NCBI GenBank assembly: GCA_016700175.1
Contig: CP065003.1
Coordinates: 1,064,001 to 1,128,000 of the forward strand
From: Acidobacteriota bacterium
GTDB taxonomy: Bacteria; Acidobacteriota; Blastocatellia; Pyrinomonadales; Pyrinomonadaceae
Direction of reading: 5' to 3'
DNA: 64,000 nucleotides
Shown here: positions 42,844 to 50,500 of the stretch, piece after piece
Layout of the letters: each line of letters opens with the position of its first letter
How positions within the stretch are numbered: position 1 is the stretch's first letter
Made by a program: the position numbers and the translations under genes
Notes under the pieces: generated by a model
Seen by the model: the letters and a program-made list of their open reading frames with translations, nothing else
Databases searched by the model: none
What the model was told of the DNA's origin: nothing

Positions 42844-42872
42844 GTTCTACACGAATTGATGCATCTTGTCAA
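42844..42872 (-). promoter_or_regulatory. Sigma-70 type promoter of the TonB receptor operon
   Basis: On the minus strand there is a perfect TTGACA (42872-42867), a 17-bp spacer and TAGAAC (42849-42844, 4 of 6 to consensus). It is 120 bp upstream of the receptor start. Confidence 0.65.
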
Positions 42873-43024
42873 CAAATCGCACTGCACGTTGCATTTTCCT
42901 TGAAACTGGAATTTTCGGGAGTGACCGCACCGGGATCGCCGACACGGTGTAACTGCGTATAATACATTAAGTTAGATGCGGATCGCCGTTGCCTTGCGGG
43001 AAGCGGCGAGGATCGCTACGCACT

Positions 43025-43064
43025 CGCAACAACTGTTGCGTTATTCCGAAGATTGGATTACTAT
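43025..43064 (+). promoter_or_regulatory. RpiR-gene promoter overlapped by a perfect 16-bp palindrome
   Basis: The palindrome CGCAACA-AC-TGTTGCG at 43025-43040 overlaps a TTGCGT -35 box (43036-43041). A TACTAT -10 (43059-43064) follows after 17 bp. The arrangement suggests autoregulation. A TATAAT at 42958-42963 is an alternative upstream -10 without a good -35. Confidence 0.5.
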
Positions 43065-43123
43065 ACACGCTCCGTTGCATTGACTGCGGTACTTCGCGGG
43101 CTCGAAAGCGGCCGTGAACCCGC

Positions 43124-44143
43124 ATGGCGAGCGCGGTCGCGATTGGAAATGAAGGCTATCCGGCAATGAAAACGAAGGACCTCAAAGGCAAGAATTCTCC
43201 CGACGGGATCGAGGATGCGACCGTCCGGCCCGTTTCCCCTTCAGAGGGGTCGAACGGCGAACGGAAAGAGTTCAGTTCCCCGAACTCGACACGGCTCGCC
43301 ACAAGATTTCTGAAGATGCAGGACTCGCTCAGCGGCAGCCGGCGAAAGCTCTTGCGGCAAATTCTCGACGAGGCTGACGAGACCTATTACCTCTCTTCCA
43401 GAGAGATGAGCGAAAGATACGACGTACACGCCGCGACCATCATCCGCACGATCCAGGCGCTCGGGTACGAGAAGTTCGCCGATTTTGCCCAGGACCTTCG
43501 AGAGCATTTCGTCACGCAGATCACTCCTTACTCTTCAATGCGCGCTGCCGAGCGGACGCACCTGAGCGTCACCGACAGGATAATCCTGAGCGTCGACAAG
43601 GATGTCGAGAACGTGAACAAACTGCGCGCCGGCCTTGACCCGGATATGATCGCGGACCTGGCGAACCGCATTAACGCCTCGCGCACGGTCGTTGTGATCG
43701 GCATCGATTTCGCCGCTTCGCTCGCAAACTCGCTCGCGTACGGCCTGGTCCGGCTCGGATACAGCGCCGAAGCGCCGACGGGAAGCAGCGGCGTCGTCCA
43801 GAACAGGCTGAAGATAATGACGCCCGACGACCTTCTGATCGCGATAAGCTTCGGGCGCGGTCTCAGGGAAACGATCGAAGCCGTTAAGTCGGCATCGAGA
43901 AGGAAGATCCCGACCTTCGGCATTACGAACGGCGACGCAACACCGATCGCCAAGTATTGTGACACCTATCTTGTGGCCACGATCGCGCGTACATCGTTTC
44001 TTGATTCGTATGTAGCTCCCGTCGCGGCGATCAACGCGATCCTTGTGGCAAGTGCCCACAGCCAGTCAGAAAGATCGCTGAGATACCTTAGAGAATCGGA
44101 GGAAGAATACGCGGCCAGCAGCCGCTGGTACAGCGACAGGTGA
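43124..44143 (+). CDS. MurR/RpiR-family transcriptional regulator
   Basis: 339 residues. After a disordered N-terminus (about 1-55) comes an RpiR helix-turn-helix (about 62-135; LLRQILDEADETYYLSSREM, then YDVHAATIIRTIQALGYEKF). A SIS sugar-isomerase-like effector domain follows (about 165-310; ASRTVVVIGIDFAASLANSL, then LLIAISFGRGLRETIEAVKS). RpiR regulators sense phosphosugars such as N-acetylmuramate-6-phosphate; the ligand here is unknown. ATG 43124 has no ribosome site. ATG 43166 (MKTKDLKG) with GAAGG 9 nt upstream is a good alternative. It is divergent from the TonB operon and heads the GNAT-racemase genes, so it probably controls both. Confidence 0.85.
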   Translation: MASAVAIGNEGYPAMKTKDLKGKNSPDGIEDATVRPVSPSEGSNGERKEFSSPNSTRLATRFLKMQDSLSGSRRKLLRQILDEADETYYLSSREMSERYDVHAATIIRTIQALGYEKFADFAQDLREHFVTQITPYSSMRAAERTHLSVTDRIILSVDKDVENVNKLRAGLDPDMIADLANRINASRTVVVIGIDFAASLANSLAYGLVRLGYSAEAPTGSSGVVQNRLKIMTPDDLLIAISFGRGLRETIEAVKSASRRKIPTFGITNGDATPIAKYCDTYLVATIARTSFLDSYVAPVAAINAILVASAHSQSERSLRYLRESEEEYAASSRWYSDR

Positions 44144-44203
44144 TGGGACCTCGCGGCCGCCCAAACGGCCGGGCCGCAGAGCAAGGAAGACCCGAAACGG
44201 AAA

Positions 44204-45052
44204 ATGCCTCATCTGATGACTTCCGCAGCAAACAAATCAGCGATCACCTTCCGCGACATCGATTCGGTCGACGAACTGAAGGCCGTCGTCGAGATGCAGC
44301 GCACCGCGTGGGGCGTCGAAGACCTGGAGATCGTCCCGGTCACCCAGCTCGCGGCCGTACGGCACGTTGGAGGAACGCTGGTCGGCGCCTTCGACGACCG
44401 AAGGCTGGTCGGGTTCGCGTACGGTTTCTACGGCCATTTGAACCGAAGGCTGGTCCATCACTCTCATATGCTTGCCGTGGATCCCAATTACAGGAACAGG
44501 GACCTGGGCTTCAAGCTGAAAGTGGAACAGCTGAAGAGAGTTCGCGATGACAGGCTTGCCGACCGCATCACGTGGACCTTCGATCCGCTGCAGTCTCTTA
44601 ACGCGCATTTCAATTTCAACAAGCTCGGCGTGCTCGCCGATACTTATAAGGTGAACTTCTACGGCAGCGACGCCACTAGTTTCCTTCACAGGACAGGTAC
44701 GGACCGGCTTCTGGTCACGTGGCTCATCGAGAGCCCAAGGGTCATCGGAATGTTGAACCGGCGGTCTCCCGAAGGAGCGGGCAGGACTTCGGCGCCGAAG
44801 GAACCTGCCGCCGGAACCGCTTCCACTAAGGGGGATTCGTCGGAGGGAAACTTTATCGCGATAGAGATTCCCACGAACATAGGCGACATCGAGCGCGAAG
44901 ACCTCGACCTGGCGAGGCTCTGGAGGGAGAAAACAAGACGGAGTTTTACAGAGGCATTGGAAAAGGGGTTCATCGTTACGGATTACGTGCTCGGGAGCGG
45001 ACGAACCGGAATGTACATTCTCCGGCGGAAGACGATCGGCCAGTTCGAGTAG
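44204..45052 (+). CDS. GNAT acyltransferase, likely amino-acid N-succinyltransferase type (COG3375-like)
   Basis: 282 residues, cytoplasmic. The GNAT core (about 14-160) reads TFRDIDSVDELKAVVEMQRT, then GGTLVGAFDDRRLVGFAYGF, HSHMLAVDPNYRNRDLGFKL and WTFDPLQSLNAHFNFNKLG. This layout matches the GNAT proteins encoded beside N-acylamino-acid racemases. In Geobacillus kaustophilus such a protein succinylates D-amino acids so that the racemase can invert them. The gene lies 60 bp after the RpiR gene and 21 bp before the racemase homologue. The acyl donor and amino acid are not visible in the sequence; succinyl-CoA is inferred from the pairing. Confidence 0.75.
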   Translation: MPHLMTSAANKSAITFRDIDSVDELKAVVEMQRTAWGVEDLEIVPVTQLAAVRHVGGTLVGAFDDRRLVGFAYGFYGHLNRRLVHHSHMLAVDPNYRNRDLGFKLKVEQLKRVRDDRLADRITWTFDPLQSLNAHFNFNKLGVLADTYKVNFYGSDATSFLHRTGTDRLLVTWLIESPRVIGMLNRRSPEGAGRTSAPKEPAAGTASTKGDSSEGNFIAIEIPTNIGDIEREDLDLARLWREKTRRSFTEALEKGFIVTDYVLGSGRTGMYILRRKTIGQFE

Positions 45053-45073
45053 AGGTAATCGTTGGGGAGATCC

Positions 45074-46198
45074 ATGGGAAAACTTCAGATCAGGCAGATC
45101 CGGCTTCAGGAAATAGCGATGCCTTTGAAGTCCGCGTTCGAGACGAGCTTTGGGGTTACAACGACCAGGCGTGTTCTGATCGTGCAGGCTTCTGACGGAA
45201 ACGGCTTTTGCGGTTACGGCGAGTGCACCGCGATGGACAGGCCTTTCTACAACCACGAGACGGTAGATTCAGCGTGGATGGTGATCTGCCGGTTCATCGT
45301 TCCTCTTCTCAAACAGGCGGAGGTCACGAGCGCGGACGATGTCGGAGACGCGCTGAGGGCGATCCAGGGAAACAGGATGGCCGTCGGGGCGGTTGAAACC
45401 GCGATCTGGGACCTCGAGTCGATGGAGCTCGATTCCCCGCTCTGGAAACGACTCGGCGGAAACCGCGAGGTGATCGACTGCGGAGTTTCGATCGGATTGC
45501 AGTCCACTACCGAACTGCTCGTCGAGAAGGTCGCGCGGGAGATCGCGAGCGGATACCAGCGCATAAAGATAAAAATCAAGCCGGGCCAGGACGTTGATCT
45601 GGTCGAGGCAGTTAGAAAAGAGTTCCCGGAGATCACATTGTCGGTCGACGCAAACGCGGCATACATCCTCGAGAGGGACCTCGATCTGCTGAAGGAACTG
45701 GACAGCTACGATCTTCTTATGATCGAACAGCCGCTCGCGACCGGAGCGCTCCTGGCTCACGCGAAGCTCCAATCGCAGCTGGAAACGCCGATCTGCCTCG
45801 ACGAATCGATCACTTCATTTGAGGACGCACAGCAGGCGATAGAGATGGACGCGTGCCGGATCATCAATGTCAAATTGGGAAGGGTCGGCGGGCACGTTTC
45901 GGCGAAGAGGATCCAGGAGTTCGCGGCCGGCAAGGGGATTCCCGTCTGGTGCGGAGGAATGCTCGAAACAGGCATCGGCCGCGCTCACAACATCGCGATG
46001 TCAACGCTCCCCGGCTTTACCCTGCCGGGAGACGTCTCCGCTTCCGCGCGGTACTGGGAAACGGACATCACGGAGCCGCTTGTCGAGGTCAGCCCTGAAG
46101 GAACCATCGCGGTCCCGGCCGGACCGGGGATAGGGTACACCGTGAAAGAGGAAGGAATGGAGGCGATCACGGTCAGGTCCGAGACACTTTCCCTGTAG
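45074..46198 (+). CDS. Enolase-superfamily N-succinylamino-acid racemase/dipeptide epimerase-like enzyme
   Basis: 374 residues. ATG 45074 follows GGGGAG by about 5 nt; the TTG at 45062 is a worse start. It has the enolase-superfamily muconate-lactonizing subgroup fold: catalytic K-I-K-I-K, metal ligands in VDANAAY, IEQPLA and CLDES, and a second Lys in NVKLGRVGG. The GGMLETGIGRAHN block is characteristic of the o-succinylbenzoate synthase/N-succinylamino-acid racemase family. No other menaquinone genes are nearby, so racemisation of N-acylamino acids is more likely than o-succinylbenzoate synthesis. With the upstream GNAT it could turn D- into L-amino acids. The L-specific desuccinylase needed to finish is not in this window. 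Confidence 0.85.
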   Translation: MGKLQIRQIRLQEIAMPLKSAFETSFGVTTTRRVLIVQASDGNGFCGYGECTAMDRPFYNHETVDSAWMVICRFIVPLLKQAEVTSADDVGDALRAIQGNRMAVGAVETAIWDLESMELDSPLWKRLGGNREVIDCGVSIGLQSTTELLVEKVAREIASGYQRIKIKIKPGQDVDLVEAVRKEFPEITLSVDANAAYILERDLDLLKELDSYDLLMIEQPLATGALLAHAKLQSQLETPICLDESITSFEDAQQAIEMDACRIINVKLGRVGGHVSAKRIQEFAAGKGIPVWCGGMLETGIGRAHNIAMSTLPGFTLPGDVSASARYWETDITEPLVEVSPEGTIAVPAGPGIGYTVKEEGMEAITVRSETLSL

Positions 46199-46261
46199 TT
46201 TCGCCGGTTCTCCACCGGCATCCAGTCAACGGCGAGCGGGCAGGGGGGCCTGCGAGCCGAC

Positions 46262-46294
46262 AAAAAAGCCCGGCTATCGATGCCGGGCTTTTTT
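46262..46294. terminator. Bidirectional intrinsic terminator
   Basis: GCCCGGC-TATCGAT-GCCGGGC hairpin flanked by A6 and T6 runs. It ends the racemase operon and the converging DUF5675-like gene. Confidence 0.9.
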
Positions 46295-46343
46295 GATCGC
46301 TTATATCGTCTGTACAAATCCGGAAAAGACGCGGGAATTCCGG

Positions 46344-46796
46344 TCACTCGACAACGATCCAGCCCGCGAGCTTTGTCTCGCCGAATCCGCCGAAGTAAGT
46401 GAACAGGTCAGACATCGCCTCCGAGCTCTGATTGAGCGTTCCGCTCGTCGCGTCAAAGCTCCTTCCCGGCGCAAGGCAGCCGGTCAGATCATCGGGCGTA
46501 TCTGCGGCGTGGATCATGATCCCTGCCTTTCCGCCCTCAAGCGTCGGCACGTTATGGCCATATTTTCCATCGGGCTGCACGATGAACACCTGTCCCCGGT
46601 TCTTGTCCTTCGTCATCGTCAAAAGGAATTTCCCCGCTGGCAGAGACACGTAATTCCCCCCGCGTTCTATGGTTTCAAGCGTGATGCTTCCGACTGTCAA
46701 CATCCCGCGTTTTCCTACAACGCTGTTCTTGTCGAACACAGCGCCGGTACGTTTCAATGTGACCTCCTTCGTGATCGTGCTCAGGTCGATCCCCAT
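46344..46796 (-). CDS. DUF5675-like protein
   Basis: 150 residues with no signal peptide. ATG 46796 (MGIDLSTITKEVTL) follows AGGAGG by 7 nt, so the longer frame to 46871 is rejected. The pattern LPAGKFLLTMT … HNVPTLEGGKAGIMIHAAD … TGCLAPG resembles DUF5675, small proteins often found in phages and cell-wall-related loci; the His-Cys pair recalls L,D-transpeptidase-like folds. No activity is established. It is transcribed divergently from the lysozyme-like gene, with a 372-bp shared upstream region, and is near a tRNA, so a prophage or effector remnant is possible. Confidence 0.6.
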   Translation of the reverse strand: MGIDLSTITKEVTLKRTGAVFDKNSVVGKRGMLTVGSITLETIERGGNYVSLPAGKFLLTMTKDKNRGQVFIVQPDGKYGHNVPTLEGGKAGIMIHAADTPDDLTGCLAPGRSFDATSGTLNQSSEAMSDLFTYFGGFGETKLAGWIVVE

Positions 46797-47168
46797 ACCA
46801 ACACCTCCTATCGAAATTTCTCCCCTCTCGCCGGACCCGGACCCGGGTAATGACGAGAACGGCTCAACCAAGACCTATCTGAATTCAGAGCCATTAGACT
46901 GCTATTCGCGGCGAGTTGCAAGAGCAAAGACGGGTTCGGGCCGCCCGCGATCGAAAACGTGCAAGTACGGCCATTAGAACGGCGTGAATTGCCCGATCAC
47001 CTCAGTCCTCGAGGGCCTTCGCCGGTCTTTGAAGACGAAGCCCGAACGAAGTTCTTCAGCCGACCGGATCTCCGGAATTCGCCTCCGCGCGCAAAGAGCT
47101 TGTGAACGACGCCGTTTGCGTTGTATCTTCTCTCCACCGTAATTGAATCCGGCATCGAGGAGGACAAA
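46797..47168. other. Divergent intergenic region with a likely promoter for the lysozyme-like gene
   Basis: There is no gene. A TTGTGA (47100-47105), an 18-bp spacer and TATCTT (47124-47129) could serve the plus-strand gene. Ribosome sites are strong on both sides (AGGAGG and GAGGAGG). Confidence 0.45.
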
Positions 47169-47711
47169 ATGGCTGAACCTGCCACAAGGAAGGAGTGTAT
47201 TCAGAACGACCAGACGTGCCCGTCGCTGTTCATGGTGACCGGAAATGACAAGGCGAGCGGCGAAGCCCCCTGGTACGAGGCTCCGATAATGTCTTCCGTG
47301 GACAAGTACGGGGCGTTCATCGATGTCGTCGCGTTCGAAAAGAACGTCCCGGGACGGCTGATACGGGCGATCATGTTCATGGAAGAGTCGCACGGCTACT
47401 ACGACGAACCTCTCAACTGGTTCGGCAAGAACAAGTCCATCCGTCCGATGAACATCAACGTGGACTATTGGGGGAACACGTTCGGAACGCGGGAGCAGAT
47501 GCAGGACCCTTTGACCAACATAAGGGCCGGAGGAGAGATGCTGCGGAGAATCATCAAGAATCTGCCGGCAAACGCGCCGGTGGAGAAGATCGCGACGCTC
47601 TACAACAACATAAACGCCAAGACCGTGAACGATTACGGGATGCGAGTGAAGAAGATCCACCAGGACAAGCCCTGGACGGAGAGATTTCCGGATCTGCCTG
47701 AACTGGAGTAG
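47169..47711 (+). CDS. Lysozyme-like (SLT-type) protein without export signal
   Basis: 180 residues. ATG 47169 follows GAGGAGG by 5 nt; the upstream TTG/ATG extension (47121) is out of the family-like part. The pattern fits a goose-lysozyme/lytic-transglycosylase fold. LIRAIMFMEESHGYY holds the probable catalytic Glu, then come NIRAGGEMLRRIIKNLP, IATLYNN and NDYGMRVKKI. There is no signal peptide, so export would need a phage holin or a secretion system, or it acts as a structural domain. It is paired divergently with the DUF5675-like gene. I do not know a characterised homologue. Confidence 0.6.
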   Translation: MAEPATRKECIQNDQTCPSLFMVTGNDKASGEAPWYEAPIMSSVDKYGAFIDVVAFEKNVPGRLIRAIMFMEESHGYYDEPLNWFGKNKSIRPMNINVDYWGNTFGTREQMQDPLTNIRAGGEMLRRIIKNLPANAPVEKIATLYNNINAKTVNDYGMRVKKIHQDKPWTERFPDLPELE

Positions 47712-47803
47712 AAACCGCCGATGCGGGCACATTAGACGATTCGGGAGTTTGCCGTGAATGTTTGCGAGGCAGGCAGTTCCGCAGCGGAGAATGTGAGAAA
47801 TCG

Positions 47804-47832
47804 AAAAGCCCGGCCGAAATGACCGGGCTTTT
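47804..47832. terminator. Bidirectional intrinsic terminator
   Basis: AAAAGCCCGG … CCGGGCTTTT hairpin. It serves the lysozyme-like gene on the plus strand and the tRNA-Lys on the minus strand. Confidence 0.85.
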
Positions 47833-47838
47833 CTGATT

Positions 47839-47914
47839 TGGTGATCCGACCAGGGCTCGAACCTGGGACCCACTGGTTAAAAGCCAGTTGCTCTGCCAAC
47901 TGAGCTATCGGACC
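47839..47914 (-). tRNA. tRNA-Lys (anticodon TTT)
   Basis: The minus-strand cloverleaf starts GGTCCGATAGCTCAG. The anticodon arm is ACTGG-CTTTTAA-CCAGT (anticodon TTT) and the T arm contains GGTTCGAGC. The acceptor stem pairs with one G-T wobble, and the 3' discriminator A is followed by an encoded CCA. Confidence 0.95.
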
Positions 47915-48029
47915 GGAAGACGTTCGTTCAAAGTTCCAGGTTTAAAGTTCCAAGATAACCCGGCTTGACGAAATTTTGAGTTTAGACGTTCGACCCTTTT
48001 CTTTCAAGTCATCGAGCCAAAAAACCGCT

Positions 48030-48090
48030 CTCGAAAAACCACAAAGGGACACAAAGAGACACGAAGAAATTCCCATTGGTCAATGCGCAA
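48030..48090. repeat. 9-10 bp repeat and heptamer tract at the insertion site of IS copy 2
   Basis: ccacaaagg/gacacaaaga/gacacgaaga, followed by the left half of a heptamer tract (cattggt/caatgcg). The other half continues after the element (caatgac/cattgct/cattgtc, 48831-48851) and includes the purA stop codon. Confidence 0.8.
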
Positions 48091-48826
48091 GGGTCATGAC
48101 TAGTTAACTAATCTGCTAGAGTAGTTAACTTCAGTCATGAGTAGCAATTACAAGCGATTCAAGCGTGCACGAATTTCTGACCGGAAAATTCGCGAGATTC
48201 TTAGGCTTTTTGCCGTTGATCTGACCGCTACTCAGATCGCTGCTTTGACCAGGCTGAACCGCAATACGGTCAACCGGTATTTGAAACTGATCCGCGAGGC
48301 GATAGCGGCTTTCTGCAAGAGCGAGTCTCCCTTCTCAGGAGAGGTCGAACTCGACGAATGCTACTTCGGCCCAAAGCGGATCCCTGGAAAGCATGGCCGC
48401 GGAGCTGCCCGCAAGACCCTCGTCTTCGGGATCTACAAACGGAACGGTTCGGTCTATACCGAGATCGTCCCTAACTGCTCCAAACAGACGCTTTTCGCCA
48501 TTATCAGGGGCAAGGTGACACTCGATTCAACGGTCCATACCGATGGCATGAGGACCTACGATTCGATCGTCGACATGGGCTACCAGAAGCACTATCGGGT
48601 CTATCACAACCGCGATGAGTTCGTTGTCGGCTCAAGCCACATAAACGGGATCGAGGGCTTCTGGGGACTGGCCAAAGTCCGTCTCGCAAAGTTCCGCGGC
48701 ATGCGTCCAGAGACCTTTTACTTGCACCTGAAAGAGTGTGAGTTTAGGTTCAATTATAGAAAGCAGAACCTGTACCCAATACTCTTGAAAATTGTCAAAG
48801 ATTTCTGAGTTAACTAGTCATGACCC
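48091..48826 (+). mobile_element. IS1595-family insertion sequence, copy 2 (736 bp)
   Basis: It has the same length, terminal repeats and sequence as copy 1, and the same orientation. The flanking 8-mers are ATGCGCAA (48083-48090) and ATCCGCAA (48827-48834), a target duplication with one mismatch. The element landed in the centre of a heptamer tract between tRNA-Lys and purA. Confidence 0.95.
48137..48808 (+). CDS. IS1595-family (ISXO2-like) transposase, copy 2
   Basis: 223 residues, identical to the transposase at 1546-2217. The same catalytic pattern is present (D73, D136, N170/E173/K180). It is intact. It converges on purA, whose stop is 37 bp away. Confidence 0.95.
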   Translation: MSSNYKRFKRARISDRKIREILRLFAVDLTATQIAALTRLNRNTVNRYLKLIREAIAAFCKSESPFSGEVELDECYFGPKRIPGKHGRGAARKTLVFGIYKRNGSVYTEIVPNCSKQTLFAIIRGKVTLDSTVHTDGMRTYDSIVDMGYQKHYRVYHNRDEFVVGSSHINGIEGFWGLAKVRLAKFRGMRPETFYLHLKECEFRFNYRKQNLYPILLKIVKDF

Positions 48827-48844
48827 ATCCGCAATGACCATTGC

Positions 48845-50161
48845 TCATTGTCCGGAGAACCACGACGACATCACGCTTCCCTTCACTATGATCGTCTGGT
48901 CCCTTTCAGGGCCCGTGGAGATGAGCCCGATCTCGACCCCGATCTCTTTAGAAAGGAATTCTACGTATTCCTTCGCTTTTGCCGGCAGTTCGTCGATCTC
49001 CGTGATCCCGAGCGTGTCCTCTTTCCATCCCTCGAGCGATTCGTAGACCGGCTGGATCTGACGCAGGTCCGAAGACACCGCGGGGAACGTGTCGACACGT
49101 TCGCCGTTCACCACGTAGCCTACGCAGACCTTGATCTCGTCCAGCGCATCCAGCACGTCGATCTTCGTCAGGGCGATCGAATCGTAGCCGTTCAGTTCCG
49201 CCGCGTACCTTGTAGCAACCGCGTCGAACCAGCCGCACCGCCTCGGCCTTCCGGTCACGGACCCGAACTCGTTCCCGCGCTTGCGTATCAGGTCCGCAGT
49301 TTCCTGCTCGTCCTCGAGCATCTCGGTCGGAAACGGACCTTCGCCGACGCGAGTCGCGTAAGTCCGGACTATGCCAAGTACGCCCGTGATGTGGTGCGGC
49401 GGAATGCCTGAGCCAACCGATGCGCCGCCGGCGGTCGCATTCGACGAAGTAACGAAGGGGTACGTGCCGTGATCAACATCCAGCAGCGTCGCCTGCGCGC
49501 CTTCGAGAAGGATCTTCTTGTTCTGCTTCTTCGCCTCTGCGTAGAAATGCGATGTCTCGCATACAAAAGGCTTCATACGCTCGGCGAGCGCTGAGATCTC
49601 TTCAAAGATCTCGTCCGCGTACAGAGGCGGCTGACCGTAAGTGACGATGATCCGGTTCGCGTCCTCGAGATTTCTTTCGATCCGGTTGCGAAGGACCTCG
49701 GGCGACAGGGCGTCTGATACGCGGATCCCGCGCCTCCCCGCTTTGTCTTCGTACGCCGGACCTATTCCACGAAGCGTCGTTCCGATCTTCTCGTTCCCGA
49801 GCCGCTCTTCGCTGGTGTGATCCAGCGCGCGATGGTACGGCATTATCAAATGCGCGCGGCTGGAGACCTTGAGGCGGCCGGGGTTGATCGAGATCCCCTG
49901 CGCGATCATCTGGTCGACCTCTTCAAAAAACGCCTTCGGGTCGATCACCATCCCGTTGCCCAGCACGCAGACCGTGTCTTCGTGAATTATCCCGGAGGGC
50001 AAAAGCCTCAGGACGAACGCCTTGTCGCCGACGTAAACAGAGTGCCCCGCGTTGTGGCCGCCCTGGTACCGCGCGACTATGTCAAACCGGTCCGCGAGCA
50101 GGTCCACGACCTTACCTTTGCCTTCATCTCCCCACTGGGAGCCGTTGATTACAATTATCAT
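48845..50161 (-). CDS. purA: Adenylosuccinate synthetase
   Basis: 438 residues, cytoplasmic. It makes adenylosuccinate from IMP, aspartate and GTP, the first committed step to AMP. The N-terminal GSQWGDEGKGKVVDLLA and GGHNAGHSV loops, the VTGRPRRCGWFDA segment and the full length are standard. The start MIIVINGSQWGDEG is the canonical one, yet no Shine-Dalgarno precedes it. Only 8 nt separate it from a 13-unit heptamer array. The TGA stop also lies inside a heptamer tract, so the gene is bracketed by these repeats. Confidence 0.97.
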   Translation of the reverse strand: MIIVINGSQWGDEGKGKVVDLLADRFDIVARYQGGHNAGHSVYVGDKAFVLRLLPSGIIHEDTVCVLGNGMVIDPKAFFEEVDQMIAQGISINPGRLKVSSRAHLIMPYHRALDHTSEERLGNEKIGTTLRGIGPAYEDKAGRRGIRVSDALSPEVLRNRIERNLEDANRIIVTYGQPPLYADEIFEEISALAERMKPFVCETSHFYAEAKKQNKKILLEGAQATLLDVDHGTYPFVTSSNATAGGASVGSGIPPHHITGVLGIVRTYATRVGEGPFPTEMLEDEQETADLIRKRGNEFGSVTGRPRRCGWFDAVATRYAAELNGYDSIALTKIDVLDALDEIKVCVGYVVNGERVDTFPAVSSDLRQIQPVYESLEGWKEDTLGITEIDELPAKAKEYVEFLSKEIGVEIGLISTGPERDQTIIVKGSVMSSWFSGQ

Positions 50162-50169
50162 GAGTCAGT

Positions 50170-50260
50170 GTGAGCTGTGAGCTGTGAGCTGTGAGCTGTG
50201 AGCTGTGAGCTGTGAGCTGTGAGCTGTGAGCTGTGAGCTGTGAGCTGTGAGCTGTGAGCG
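50170..50260. repeat. Perfect heptamer array (13 x GTGAGCT) at the purA start
   Basis: Twelve exact GTGAGCT units and a final GTGAGCG, 91 bp in all, end 8 nt from the purA start codon. It is the only near-perfect array in the window and hence probably young or length-variable. Confidence 0.97.
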
Positions 50261-50283
50261 ATTTTCGCCGTGCCATAAGTGAT

Positions 50284-50500
50284 GTCAAGTGCTTCACTGC
50301 CCACTGCTAACTGTATTCTCATCCACTTGGTGTTTCTTCGTGTCGCTTCGTGGTTGAGATCCGCTTAAACCACGAAGAGACACGGAGATACACGAAGAAT
50401 CTAGAGCACAAGTGCGCAGTCCAAACGGCTTACCGCTTACTGCTCACCTCTTACTCCTTACTGCTCACAGCTTACCGCTCACCGCTAACCGCTCACAGTC
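50284..50500. repeat. Heptamer tracts around a short 9-10 bp inverted repeat
   Basis: A tract at about 50285-50318 (agtgctt/cactgcc) comes first. An inverted pair follows, ttcttcgtgtcgcttcgtgg (50334-50353) against ccacgaagagacacggaga… (50370-50399). A tract at about 50427-50498 comes last (cttaccg/cttactg/ctcacct/cttactc and so on), which contains the stop codon of the neighbouring acetyltransferase gene. Confidence 0.85.

Noticed and set aside
45062..46198. Menaquinone o-succinylbenzoate synthase (menC) as the gene name
   Set aside because: Family signature allows it, but the neighbours fit an N-succinylamino-acid racemase and no other menaquinone genes are in the window.
50170..50260. CRISPR or regulatory iteron array
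   Set aside because: Pure 7-bp tandem repeat without spacers; no replication gene nearby to support iterons.
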